A stretch of 31,482 bases of DNA from JBJENW01 sp051880395 (lineage in GTDB: Bacteria > Bacillota > Clostridia > Lachnospirales > Lachnospiraceae): positions 1 through 31,482 of the forward strand of contig JBJENW010000383.1 of NCBI GenBank assembly GCA_051880395.1. The letters run 5' to 3'. Positions 17,599 to 25,718 of the stretch are shown here, piece by piece. The translations under genes and the position numbers were made by a program. How positions within the stretch are numbered: the stretch's first letter is position 1; each line of letters begins with the position of its first letter. The notes beneath the pieces were generated by a model. That model had not been told where the DNA came from and did no database searches. It worked only from the letters and a program-made list of their open reading frames with translations.

Positions 17599-19329
17599 AT
17601 GAGGAAGAAAATGAAAACACGAGTAATAAAAATCTTTTTTGGTATAATGTGTGTAGGAATAATTTATGCGGGAGGCATTAAAAAAGTAGAGGCAGAAGAA
17701 TGGAAAGGAGAAGGTACAAAAGAAAATCCATATTTAATTGAGAACGAGGAGGACTTATGGAAGTTTGCACGAGACGTAAATTCTGGTAATTCATATGAAG
17801 GAAAGTGGTTTAAACAGACTAATAATATTGATTTAAATAATAAAAAGTGGACATCTATTGGAATTTTTGGAAGTAGCAAATATTTTTATGGAACATATGA
17901 TGGTGATGGACACTATGTGGAAAATTTAAAGATTGAATCAGATGGAAATAATTCTTTTTTTGGGCAACTTGGTGGTACAGTTATGAATTTTGGAATTGAA
18001 AGTGGTGAGATTAAGGGAGCATATCTTGGGAGTATAAGTAGTCATGCCACAAAAGAAGGAAAAGCGCTTATTTTAAATTGTTATAATCGGGCAACTGTGA
18101 CGGGAATAAGAGCTGGTGGAATTGCAGATTGTTTTAACGGAGAAATAAAAGATTGTTGGAGTGACTGTACGGTAAATGGAGAACAACGTAAAGGCGGCAT
18201 TGTTTCTTATAAGGTAAGAACCAGCAACTGTTATGGAGTGGAAAAAGACGATCAGGGATTGGATTACCATAGCGTAGGGGAAAACTACATAAATAGTAAA
18301 AAATTTGCAGAAAAGCTCACAAAATCTGTTTATGATTTTTGTGAAAAGACAGGCAGTAATGTTAATGATTTGTATAAATGGGAGATTCGTAAGGATGGAA
18401 AATTAGGGTTTTCGAAAGAAAAACAAAAAAGAACTGTAAAAAAATATGAAGGAAAGGGTACAAAAGAAAATCCTTATCTAATTCAAAATTCCGAAGAATT
18501 GAGAGATTTAGCATGGCTGGTAAACACAGGAAATGATTATAAGGGAAAATACTTTCGACAAACCGAGAATATTGATTTAGAAAACAAGGAATGGATACCA
18601 ATTGGCTTATTTGGTAGAGAGCATTATTTTTATGGAATTTATGATGGCAATGGACATTATGTAAAAAATTTAAAAACAACTAACAGTGGAAATGGATCAT
18701 TTTTTGGGCAATTAGGTGGTACGGTTATAAACTTTGGAATTGAAAGTGGTAAACTGAAAGGAGCATATCTTGGAAGTATTAGTAGTCATGCAGTTGGAAC
18801 ATCAGCTCTGATTATGAATTGTTATAATAAGGCAACGGTCATGGGAAATCGTGCTGGTGGAATTGTGGATAACTTCGATGGAAAAGTTATTAACTGTTGG
18901 AATATTGGAAAAGTACAAGGAACAGAAGCAGTTGGTGGAGTTTCATCTTATGGAACTAGATTGAGTATTAATTGTTATGGAATAGAAGATGATGATCATG
19001 GAAAGATGTATGAAAAAATTACAATGAAGGATATGCAAAAAAAAGATTTTGCAGAAAAATTGCGAAATAATATCGAAGAAAATGCGGAACAATTTGGATT
19101 CAAAAAAGAAGATTTTAATGATTGGGAGGTTAAGGAAGGGAAAGTTCTTGCATTTTCAGAAAAGAAGGTAGGAATATCCTTTATGGACAAGTTAATGGAT
19201 CATTGGAAAATTGTTTTAATAGTAATAGTTGTTGTAGTGCTTGTTGCATTCAATTTTTATTTTCAAAAAAATTGGGAGAAAATGAAAAGAAAGGGGATAA
19301 GAATGGTAAAGAATAAAAATAACGCATGA
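17599..19329 (+). CDS. Secreted, C-terminally anchored tandem-repeat surface protein
   Basis: This is a 576-residue protein. Residues 1-32 are a signal peptide (RKKMKTRVIKIFFGIMCVGI, cleavage near VEA-EE). Two very similar domains of about 239 residues follow. Each begins GxGTKENPYLI, continues with NIDLxNKxW and YDGxGHYVxNLK, then SFFGQLGGTVxNFGIESG and GAYLGSISSHA, and ends in a short FAEKL...FSxxK module. This is the GLUG/beta-helix-like style seen in bacterial adhesins. Near the C-terminus is a membrane segment (KIVLIVIVVVVLVAFNFYF) and a basic tail, so the repeats face outwards. No LPxTG motif is seen. I chose ATG 17599 because AGGAAGG is nine bases upstream. It may be an adhesin or a scaffold for the glycan; function unknown. 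Confidence 0.75.
   Translation: MRKKMKTRVIKIFFGIMCVGIIYAGGIKKVEAEEWKGEGTKENPYLIENEEDLWKFARDVNSGNSYEGKWFKQTNNIDLNNKKWTSIGIFGSSKYFYGTYDGDGHYVENLKIESDGNNSFFGQLGGTVMNFGIESGEIKGAYLGSISSHATKEGKALILNCYNRATVTGIRAGGIADCFNGEIKDCWSDCTVNGEQRKGGIVSYKVRTSNCYGVEKDDQGLDYHSVGENYINSKKFAEKLTKSVYDFCEKTGSNVNDLYKWEIRKDGKLGFSKEKQKRTVKKYEGKGTKENPYLIQNSEELRDLAWLVNTGNDYKGKYFRQTENIDLENKEWIPIGLFGREHYFYGIYDGNGHYVKNLKTTNSGNGSFFGQLGGTVINFGIESGKLKGAYLGSISSHAVGTSALIMNCYNKATVMGNRAGGIVDNFDGKVINCWNIGKVQGTEAVGGVSSYGTRLSINCYGIEDDDHGKMYEKITMKDMQKKDFAEKLRNNIEENAEQFGFKKEDFNDWEVKEGKVLAFSEKKVGISFMDKLMDHWKIVLIVIVVVVLVAFNFYFQKNWEKMKRKGIRMVKNKNNA
17707..18423 (+). repeat. Tandem intragenic repeat, copy 1
   Basis: The first 717-base unit of the surface-protein gene aligns end to end with the second unit at 18451-19167. 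The spacing is in frame. The protein repeats differ mainly in the stretch just after ISSHA and in the C-terminal FAEKL module, which suggests an old duplication with localised divergence. Confidence 0.8.
18451..19167 (+). repeat. Tandem intragenic repeat, copy 2
   Basis: This is the second 717-base unit of the same gene. It starts at the codon for the G of GKGTKENPYLI and ends at AFSEKK. The 27-base linker between the units encodes a basic stretch (QKRTVKKYE). Confidence 0.8.
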
Positions 19330-19396
19330 TTTAAAATGATGGAGTGTTCAACATGGTTATTTTAAAAGAAACCTTGTCGAATAGTCATGAAAAATA

Positions 19397-20359
19397 GAAG
19401 AGTATGGTGCACACATTTTCCATACAAATGACACGGAAGTGTGAAATTACCTGCAGCAATTTGCCACCTTTAATCGTTTTACCAATAGTCCGGTGGCGAA
19501 TTATAAGGGAGAATTGTATTCGCTGCCGTTTAACATGTATACGTTTAACAAGATGTGGGGCGTGAACACACCACAGGAAGCAGCTGCGAAAATAGAAGAG
19601 CAGAAAAAAGAAGCGGGTATTACCGAACCGCGAAATCTAAAAGAGCAGGCAATTTCACTGGTCGGGAAAGATATTTTTGAAAAACTGGTAAAAGGTTATA
19701 CAGAAAAGCAATGGGGACGTGACTGCAAGGAACTTCCGGCGTTTATTATCAAACGGTTGCCAGTGAGATTTACGTTTGATAATAATTATTTTAATGCGTT
19801 GCATCAGGGGATTCCGATTGGTGGTTATACGAAGATGGTAGCAAATATGCTAAGTGGAATCGAAGTGAGATTACAGACAGATTATCTGGAAAATAAAGAG
19901 GAATTTGATTCACTGGCACAGAAGATCGTTTATACGGGACCAATCGATGCATATTTTGGCTATTGTCTGGGACATTTGCAGTATCGCTCTGTGCGGTTTG
20001 AAACAGAGAGTTTGGATCAGCCGAATTTTCAGGGAAATGCGGCCGTGAATTATACGGACCGCGAAACCCCATGGACCAGAATCATTGAGCATAAGTGGTT
20101 TGAATTCGGAAAAGATGCGGATGGAAATGATATTCCAAAGACGATTATCAGCCGGGAATACAGTTCAGAATGGAAACCGGGAGACGAGCCTTATTATCCG
20201 GTAAATGATGAAACAAATAATCAACTGTATCGGAAGTACAAGGCATTGGCACAGGAAGAGACGAAGGTAATCTTCGGAGGTCGGCTGGGTGAATACAAGT
20301 ATTATGATATGGATGCCGTTGTGAGAGCAGCACTGGATCGATGGGAGAAGGAAATGTAA
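19397..20359 (+). pseudogene. glf: UDP-galactopyranose mutase, 5'-truncated with an in-frame stop
   Basis: Intact Glf is a flavoenzyme of about 370-390 residues that makes UDP-galactofuranose. Here recognisable homology starts at EYGAHIFHTND (19400 onward). The N-terminal FAD-binding GxGxxG segment of about 45 residues is absent, and a stop lies in frame just upstream at 19388-19390. At 19442-19444 a TGA stands where the family has tryptophan (EVW to EV-stop). Beyond it the frame is open to the normal C-terminus (RLGEYKYYDMDAVVRAALDR). The longest open piece would have to start at an internal valine codon, GTG 19493, without a ribosome site. Its G+C returns to that of the early operon. It is a dead remnant of an earlier gene order, consistent with replacement of the segment to its left. 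Confidence 0.9.
20232..20353 (+). repeat. Direct repeat (glf 3' end), copy A
   Basis: This 122-base stretch of the glf C-terminal coding region recurs at 24750-24871 with five mismatches by my hand alignment. The two copies lie in the same orientation 4518 bases apart and bracket the three-gene ThDP/HAD/aldolase cassette. Recombination between them would delete that cassette. Confidence 0.9.
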
Positions 20360-20432
20360 AAATCATTGGAGGTAATTCTAATGATCAAACCGGAAAGGAG
20401 AAAGTTACAAATAATAAGTAACAGAAAAGAAA

Positions 20433-22277
20433 ATGAAACAAAGATTAGCAGATTACATAGCAGATTTCCTTGTAAATCATGGAATCAAAGATTGTTTTAT
20501 GATCACAGGTGGAGGAGCCATGCATTTAAACGATGCATTGGGACATAAAGAAGGATTGCATTGTACCTACAATCATCATGAACAGGCGTGTGCGATCGCG
20601 GCAGAGAGTTATGCGAGAGTGAATAATCGCATGGCAGCAGTCTGTGTGACGACAGGACCGGGTGGAACAAATGCGATTACAGGTGTATTGGGCGGATGGC
20701 TGGATTCGGTTCCGATGTTCGTCATATCTGGACAGGTTCGTTATGATACGACAGCACGGTATATGGAGCGATTTACTGATGGTTTGCCTCTGCGTGCCGT
20801 CGGGGATCAGGAATATGATATCACGAAATCTGTCGCACCGATGTGTAAATATGCGGTGATGCTCGAAGAACCGACACAGATTCGCTACGCACTGGAAAAA
20901 GCATTTCATCTGGCGACAACAGGAAGAAGAGGTCCGGTCTGGATCGATATCCCATTGAACTTTCAGGCATGTGAAATAGAGACGGATGATCTGGTTTCCT
21001 ACGATCCGAGTGAGGATGCAGATGCGGCACCGAAGCCTTTTTCAGAGAGTATAGCACAGGAAATCATAGAGAAGATTCGTCAGGCAAAGCGGCCGGTATT
21101 ATATGCAGGAAACGGAATCCGTTTATCGGAAGGATATCAAGAATTCCGAAAAGCATTGGAAAAATTAAACATTCCGGTGGTGACATGTTGGGATTCTATC
21201 GATGCCATCGAAGATGAGAATCCACTTTATGTGGGACGAGGCGGCATTATGGGAGACCGGCCGGGCAATTTCGCAGTGCAGAATGCGGATCTGGTACTTG
21301 CAGTTGGCAACAGACTTTCGATTCGTCAGGTGGGTTATAATTGGAAAACATGGGCGAGAGAAGCTTTTGTGATAATGGTAGATGCGGATCCGGCAGAGTT
21401 AAAAAAGACGACGCTGCATGTGGAAATGCCGGTTTGTGCAGATGCAAAAGATTTTTTTGAGACAGTAAATCGTGTACTGGAAAAAGAAAAGACACCGATT
21501 TATACAGAAGAATTCTGGTTAGAACGATGCAGAACATGGAAGGAAGAATATCCGGTCACGCAGCCAAAACACTGGGAAGAGGACGGAGAGTATGCGAATG
21601 TGTACGCATTTATACACTATCTGAGTGACAGCCTTCCGGATGGAAATCTGACGGTTGTATCAAATGGAAGCGCATGTGTGGTAGGAAGCCATAACTATGT
21701 GATCAAAAAAGATGCCAGATTTTTGATCAACAGCGGTGTTGCGAGCATGGGGTACGGTCTGCCGGCAGCCATCGGAGCATGTAGAGCAGCGGGAGATACC
21801 ACGACGATCTGTATCGAAGGGGACGGAAGCATCATGATGAATCTTCAGGAATTACAGACGGTGATCACGAATGCGCTTCCGATCAAAATCTTCTTGATCA
21901 ATAATCAGGGCTACCATTCGATTCGTCAGACACAGAATAATCTGTTTCATGAGCACTGCAAAGTTGGAATCGGACCGGAGAGTGGAGATCTGAGTTTCCC
22001 GGATTTTGAAAAACTCGCAGGAGCATTTGGTTATCCGTATTTTGAGGCGCACAGTAATGCGCAGATGAAAGAAGCGGTTCAAAAGACATTGCAGACACAA
22101 GGTCCTGTTTTTTGCCAGATTTTTGTCTCCACCACACAAAACTTTGAGCCAAAGAGTGCAACCAAACGTCTGGAAGATGGTACATTGGTAAGTCCGCCGT
22201 TAGAAGATCTGGCTCCGTTTTTGGATCGGGAGGAATTCCAAAAGAATATGTTCATTGCACCGGTGAAAGAAGGGTAA
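20433..22277 (+). CDS. ThDP-dependent enzyme, acetolactate-synthase-like
   Basis: This is a 614-residue cytosolic protein with the three-domain ThDP layout. The N-terminal pyrimidine domain has catalytic-type Glu50 in NHHEQACAIAAESYAR and TTGPGGTNAITGVLGGW. The central domain includes RPVLYAGNGIRLSEG. The C-terminal diphosphate domain has EGDGSIMMNLQELQ (GDG near 463), with NNQGYHSIRQ completing the binding motif. Members decarboxylate a 2-oxo acid and pass the fragment to an acceptor. One inviting possibility is a YerE-like reaction adding a two-carbon unit from pyruvate to CDP-4-keto-3,6-dideoxyglucose, the product of RfbH in this operon. The immediate neighbours (phosphatase and aldolase) instead suggest a small-molecule pathway. 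The start at 20433 has only a weak purine-rich site (AGAAAAGA). Confidence 0.85.
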   Translation: MKQRLADYIADFLVNHGIKDCFMITGGGAMHLNDALGHKEGLHCTYNHHEQACAIAAESYARVNNRMAAVCVTTGPGGTNAITGVLGGWLDSVPMFVISGQVRYDTTARYMERFTDGLPLRAVGDQEYDITKSVAPMCKYAVMLEEPTQIRYALEKAFHLATTGRRGPVWIDIPLNFQACEIETDDLVSYDPSEDADAAPKPFSESIAQEIIEKIRQAKRPVLYAGNGIRLSEGYQEFRKALEKLNIPVVTCWDSIDAIEDENPLYVGRGGIMGDRPGNFAVQNADLVLAVGNRLSIRQVGYNWKTWAREAFVIMVDADPAELKKTTLHVEMPVCADAKDFFETVNRVLEKEKTPIYTEEFWLERCRTWKEEYPVTQPKHWEEDGEYANVYAFIHYLSDSLPDGNLTVVSNGSACVVGSHNYVIKKDARFLINSGVASMGYGLPAAIGACRAAGDTTTICIEGDGSIMMNLQELQTVITNALPIKIFLINNQGYHSIRQTQNNLFHEHCKVGIGPESGDLSFPDFEKLAGAFGYPYFEAHSNAQMKEAVQKTLQTQGPVFCQIFVSTTQNFEPKSATKRLEDGTLVSPPLEDLAPFLDREEFQKNMFIAPVKEG

Positions 22278-22282
22278 TTCGT

Positions 22283-23023
22283 ATGTATGAGCAGATAAAA
22301 GCGGTTTTATTTGATTTGGATGGGACGATCTATTATGGCAGTCAGCTGATTGAAGGGGCAGACGAGGTCGTACAGGCATTTCGTGACAGAGGGAAAAAGG
22401 TATTCTTTTTGACAAATAATTCAACGAAAAGCAGAGAGCAGATTTGCGATAAACTGCGAAAAATGGGATTGCCGTGTCGAAAAGAGGAAATCTACACATC
22501 TGGTTACGCGGCTGCTTTGTATGCAAAAGAAAAAGGCTATGAACGTGTTTATATCTTTGGAACAGATGCACTCAGGCAGGAATTTGCGGAAAATGGAGTT
22601 TTTGACAGCAAGGAAGCACAAGTTGTGGTGATCGGTTATGATGCAGAGTTTGATTATGCAAAGCTGACAGATGCGCTTCAGGCAGCACTGCATGCGGACA
22701 CATTGATCGCCTGTAACAAGGAAAAGCATTTTCCGGGAGAGCATGCAAAGAGAATGCCGGGATGTGGTGCTATGGTAGGCGCATTGGAAGGTAGTCTTGG
22801 ACGTACGGTGGATGATGTGGTTGGGAAACCAAATCCGTTGCTTTTGGATATAATCTGTAAACAGCAGAATTTAAATAAAGATGAGATTTTGATGGTGGGA
22901 GATACCTACGAGAGTGATATACAAATGGCAAAGGAATATGGCTGTTCTTCTGTCTATATTGGAGAGGAATATGTGATAGGCCATCAGGTGTCAGAAATCA
23001 GGGAAATATTAAATTGGCTATAG
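22283..23023 (+). CDS. HAD-IIA phosphatase (NagD-like)
   Basis: This is a 246-residue cytosolic phosphatase. Motif I is VLFDLDGTIYYG with nucleophile Asp11 and acid Asp13. Motif II is FFLTNNSTKSRE. The C2-type cap follows, with VVVIGYDAEFDYAKL, and the core resumes with GKPNPLLLDII and GDTYESDIQMAKEYG (motif IV). Family members hydrolyse small phosphate esters such as nucleotides, sugar phosphates or glycerol phosphate. It lies five bases after the ThDP gene and 18 before the aldolase, so the three are probably co-translated and act in one pathway. Dephosphorylation of a keto-acid or aldol intermediate is a reasonable but unproven role. Confidence 0.88.
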   Translation: MYEQIKAVLFDLDGTIYYGSQLIEGADEVVQAFRDRGKKVFFLTNNSTKSREQICDKLRKMGLPCRKEEIYTSGYAAALYAKEKGYERVYIFGTDALRQEFAENGVFDSKEAQVVVIGYDAEFDYAKLTDALQAALHADTLIACNKEKHFPGEHAKRMPGCGAMVGALEGSLGRTVDDVVGKPNPLLLDIICKQQNLNKDEILMVGDTYESDIQMAKEYGCSSVYIGEEYVIGHQVSEIREILNWL

Positions 23024-23041
23024 GCAGAGGGAAAGGATAGA

Positions 23042-24616
23042 ATGAAAAACATAAGTTTATTAGATTGTACATTGAGAGATGGCGGCTATGTGAATAACTG
23101 GAATTTTGGAAGAAAAGCGATTTATAATATAGCAAAGAAAATGGTATTGGCAGGCGTCGAATATCTGGAACTGGGTTTTGTGAGGGATTGTGTCTATGAT
23201 CCGGATTATTCGCTGTTTGATGGAAATGAAAGTGTCAGTAAGATGATTCTGCCGAAAAATCCATCTACAAAATATGTAGGAATGATTGATATGGGACGCC
23301 CGATCGATTTGGAGAAACTCGGAAAACGGGTGGATAACGGATTTGATCTGTTTCGGGTTATTTTTAAAAAGAACAAGATACAGGAGGCTTACGAATATAT
23401 ACAAAAACTGCAGGCGCTTGGATATGAGGTGTTTGCGCAGGCGGTTGGATCGGACGGTTATTCAGATGGAGAATTTATCGAACTGATCCGGAAATTCAAT
23501 AATCTGCCGATAGGGGCGTTTTATATCGTCGACAGTTTTGGATTGATGAAAAAACGTGACTTTCTGCGTTATGTACAGATCGCAGACCATAACCTGCGGG
23601 CGGACATTATGCTTGGATATCATTCGCATAACAATATGCAGCAGGCGATGGGAAATGCCTCCGCAATGGCGGAGTTGAATCTCAGACGGGACATCGTGAT
23701 CGACGCGAGTGTGTTTGGCATGGGGCGTGGTGCCGGTAATCTAAACATGGAATTGTTCGCAGAGTACATGAACGAGACATTCGACAGGCAGTACAGGATA
23801 GAGCCGATGCTGGAGGTGATCGATGAATATCTGAATGAGATCTATCAGGAGCATTTTTGGGGATACTCGCTGCCACTGTACCTGTCAGCTTCCAATGGCT
23901 GCCACCCGAATTACGCCATCTATTTTTCAGCGAAAGGAACACTGACCGCAAAATCCTATGATGAGATCCTGAAGCTGATTCCAAAAGAAAGCAAAGCGAT
24001 TTACAGTGAAGAAAAAGCGGAAGAGGTGTATAAGGAATACCAGGAACAGTTTGTAGATGATCGGGAGGCGGTGCAGGAGTTAGAGCCGAAGTTTACCGGC
24101 AGGGAAATCCTGCTGCTCGGACCGGGTAAGACGTTAGAGGAGCAAAGGGAAGAAATTCAGACATTTATCCGTGAAAAAGATCCAGTGGTGATCACATTAA
24201 ATTTTGTCCCGGAGTTTTACAAATATGATTACGTTTTTAGCTGCCATATGAGAAGATACAAGGACATTCAGGATGTGGAAGGCGCAATCAAAATCGTAAC
24301 GTCCAATATTCGCGAGGCAAGGAATTATCAATATAAGATTAATTTTGCAAGCTACACCGCAAGTGCACCGGAGATCATGGAAAATTCTGGCGTTATGTGT
24401 GTAAACTTTTTGCAGCATTTAGGTGTAAAACGTGTGTATTTAGCAGGGCTGGATGGATACGCGGTGGATCATTCACGAAATTATGTGAGCAGTGGATTGG
24501 AGTGCCGTTTCTCGAAGGAAATGTCCAAGCTGAGGAATGCGCTGATTAAAAAAGAGTTCCAGCAGAAGAGAGGGAAGATGGAGTTGGTGTTTTTGACGAG
24601 AAGTATGTATGAATAA
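23042..24616 (+). CDS. HMGL-type aldolase fused to a C-terminal DUF115-like domain
   Basis: This is a 524-residue cytosolic protein. Residues 1 to about 290 form a DRE-TIM aldolase barrel: LLDCTLRDGGYVNNW, YLELGFVRD, and the metal-binding HSH at 194-196 (LGYHSHNNMQQAMGNA), then FGMGRGAGNLNMEL. This resembles 4-hydroxy-2-oxovalerate aldolases and isopropylmalate/citramalate-type enzymes. After a helical linker, residues about 350-524 form another domain starting TGREILLLGPGKTLEEQ with TLNFVPEFYKYDYVFSC and YLAGLDGY; this recalls DUF115/MptE-like Rossmann proteins. The first half could make or split a 2-oxo acid for the neighbouring ThDP enzyme. The second half has no certain role. It is the last gene before the terminator; a diverged piece of its C-terminal domain recurs at 31424. 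Confidence 0.8.
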   Translation: MKNISLLDCTLRDGGYVNNWNFGRKAIYNIAKKMVLAGVEYLELGFVRDCVYDPDYSLFDGNESVSKMILPKNPSTKYVGMIDMGRPIDLEKLGKRVDNGFDLFRVIFKKNKIQEAYEYIQKLQALGYEVFAQAVGSDGYSDGEFIELIRKFNNLPIGAFYIVDSFGLMKKRDFLRYVQIADHNLRADIMLGYHSHNNMQQAMGNASAMAELNLRRDIVIDASVFGMGRGAGNLNMELFAEYMNETFDRQYRIEPMLEVIDEYLNEIYQEHFWGYSLPLYLSASNGCHPNYAIYFSAKGTLTAKSYDEILKLIPKESKAIYSEEKAEEVYKEYQEQFVDDREAVQELEPKFTGREILLLGPGKTLEEQREEIQTFIREKDPVVITLNFVPEFYKYDYVFSCHMRRYKDIQDVEGAIKIVTSNIREARNYQYKINFASYTASAPEIMENSGVMCVNFLQHLGVKRVYLAGLDGYAVDHSRNYVSSGLECRFSKEMSKLRNALIKKEFQQKRGKMELVFLTRSMYE

Positions 24617-24643
24617 AGGATACGAAGCAGTGGAAAGGGTTTT

Positions 24644-24697
24644 ATTCGCCAGACGACGGTAGGAAGCGTTCTGGCGGATTTTGATTTTAAGTTTTTT
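24644..24697 (+). terminator. Terminator of the glycan operon
   Basis: CGCCAGACG (24647-24655) pairs with CGTTCTGGCG (24667-24676) with one bulged base. The stem can be extended by the flanking ATT/GAT bases. A T-rich tail follows (TTTTGATTTTAAGTTTTTT). It lies 30 bases after the aldolase stop. Confidence 0.75.
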
Positions 24698-24734
24698 AGC
24701 CATTTGATCGAAAAAATCTATTAGTTGTTTTTGG

Positions 24735-24871
24735 ATTTTCAGGGAAATAGGAAGTACAAGGCATTGGAACAGGAAAAGACGAAGGTAATCTTCGGAGGTC
24801 GGTTGGGTGAATACAAGTATTATGATATGGATGCCGTTGTGAGAGCAGCACTGGATCGATGCGAGAAAGAA
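24735..24871 (+). pseudogene. glf: glf scrap, second copy with internal deletion
   Basis: The scrap encodes FQGN joined directly to RKYKALEQEKTKVIFGGRLG and YYDMDAVVRAALDRCEKE. In the larger glf remnant these two pieces are separated by 64 codons (20039-20230), so this copy carries a clean in-frame 192-base deletion and lacks everything before FQGN. Positions 24750-24871 match 20232-20353 with five differences. The C-terminal stop is lost and the frame runs on into non-glf sequence. It marks the right edge of the ThDP/HAD/aldolase cassette. Confidence 0.88.
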
Positions 24872-24886
24872 CGAAATTCAAAGGGG

Positions 24887-25555
24887 ATGAGGTACTACGA
24901 ATTATAATACGATTGGCAAATGGTTGGAGGAGCGCAATATAATTATCGAGGGGAGCTTTGCCGATGCTCTGCGGAGCTATTCGAAAGAATATAAAAAAAA
25001 ACGGGGTTAAGATTAAGTGAAATCTACAGTCTGCTGGGATGCTCCAAGCAAAATATTTTCTATTGGGAAACACATTCATTTAATTCCCAATATAAAAATT
25101 CGGTATTAAAGGTTGTTTCAAATGCGGAAAATATTTTTGGATTGTCTGAGAAGGAAAAGGAAGCACTGGCTAATAGAGCAGGATTTACGTTTGTAAATGG
25201 TGGTTATAAATTAAAGGATATCATTTCGCAGCAGAAAATCAAATCAAAAAGGATCTATGAGCGTTCTTTGATTTCGGAACGGATGTTCAGATATTATAGA
25301 TCGGATGTCTACATAACCAAGCTGACGTTGCTTGCAATATCCATTATTTTAAATTTGCAGATTAGCGAAATCAATAGGCTGTTAAGTAGTTACGGATATT
25401 GTTTTTCAAAAAGCCTGGAAGGTGATATGGTGGTTTTATGGTATCTTGAGTTTGAGCAGGATGAGAATAATCGGACAGAAGTGTTGTATCAGATAAACGA
25501 GACACTTCAGGAGATGGAATTGCCGATTTTGGGAACAAAAGTCTATAAAGTTTAG
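24887..25555 (+). pseudogene. HTH regulator broken by frameshift(s) at an A9 run
   Basis: Joining frames gives a plausible regulator. Frame one, from about 24909, reads TIGKWLEERNIIIEG then SFADALRSYSKEYKKKRG and stops at TAA 25008-25010. The -1 frame continues as LRLSEIYSLLGCSKQNIFYW, then a long helical body to 25555. The first part plus LSEIYSLLGCSKQNIFYWE looks like an HTH. The break lies just after nine consecutive A (24993-25001), where an indel or slippage restores the frame. A second mismatch lies upstream: ATG 24887 with AAGGGG reads MRYYEL-stop in yet another frame. The 137-residue open piece has only a TTG at 25142 and no ribosome site. I do not know the family or target. It is most likely decayed; slippage-based expression is less likely. 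Confidence 0.6.
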
Positions 25556-25592
25556 GATTATATATATAAAGTAAAAAAAGACTTCCGACTTT

Positions 25593-25621
25593 TTGACAAT
25601 AAATCCATATAATAGAATTAT
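25593..25621 (+). promoter_or_regulatory. Probable promoter of the coiled-coil/lectin operon
   Basis: TTGACA (25593-25598) is perfect. At 17 bases spacing the -10 is AATTAT (25616-25621), four of six. A better -10, TATAAT at 25608-25613, is only nine bases away and cannot pair with this -35. It could work with a poor TTCCGA at 25583. The start would lie about 90 bases before the ATG. Confidence 0.5.
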
Positions 25622-25647
25622 GCAGAAAATAACTGTAAATAATGAAT

Positions 25648-25695
25648 AGATACCTGTACATTAAAGATTATTTGCATGATTCTATTGAGGTATCT
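25648..25695 (+). promoter_or_regulatory. Inverted repeat in the leader of the coiled-coil/lectin operon
   Basis: AGATACCT (25648-25655) and AGGTATCT (25688-25695) are perfect 8-base complements with 32 bases between. The second arm ends about nine bases before the GGAGGAGG ribosome site. Partly overlapping AATAGA/TCTATT arms offer an alternative pairing. It could be a translational control structure or an operator; there is no other support. Confidence 0.3.
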
Positions 25696-25718
25696 GATGA
25701 TTTTGGAGGAGGAATCTT

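Noticed and set aside
20366..20548. A 60-codon frame between the glf remnant and the ThDP gene, with a decent GGAGG before an inner ATG (20381)
   Set aside because: It overlaps the ThDP gene out of frame, has no recognisable composition or motif, and may be the leftover start of a lost gene; not called as a gene.
24725..24907. A 60-codon open frame over the second glf scrap
   Set aside because: It is the C-terminal glf debris with lost stop and start, not an independent gene.
25593..25613. TTGACA and TATAAT together as a consensus promoter
   Set aside because: They are only nine bases apart, too close for sigmaA; I used the 17-base spacing with a weaker -10.
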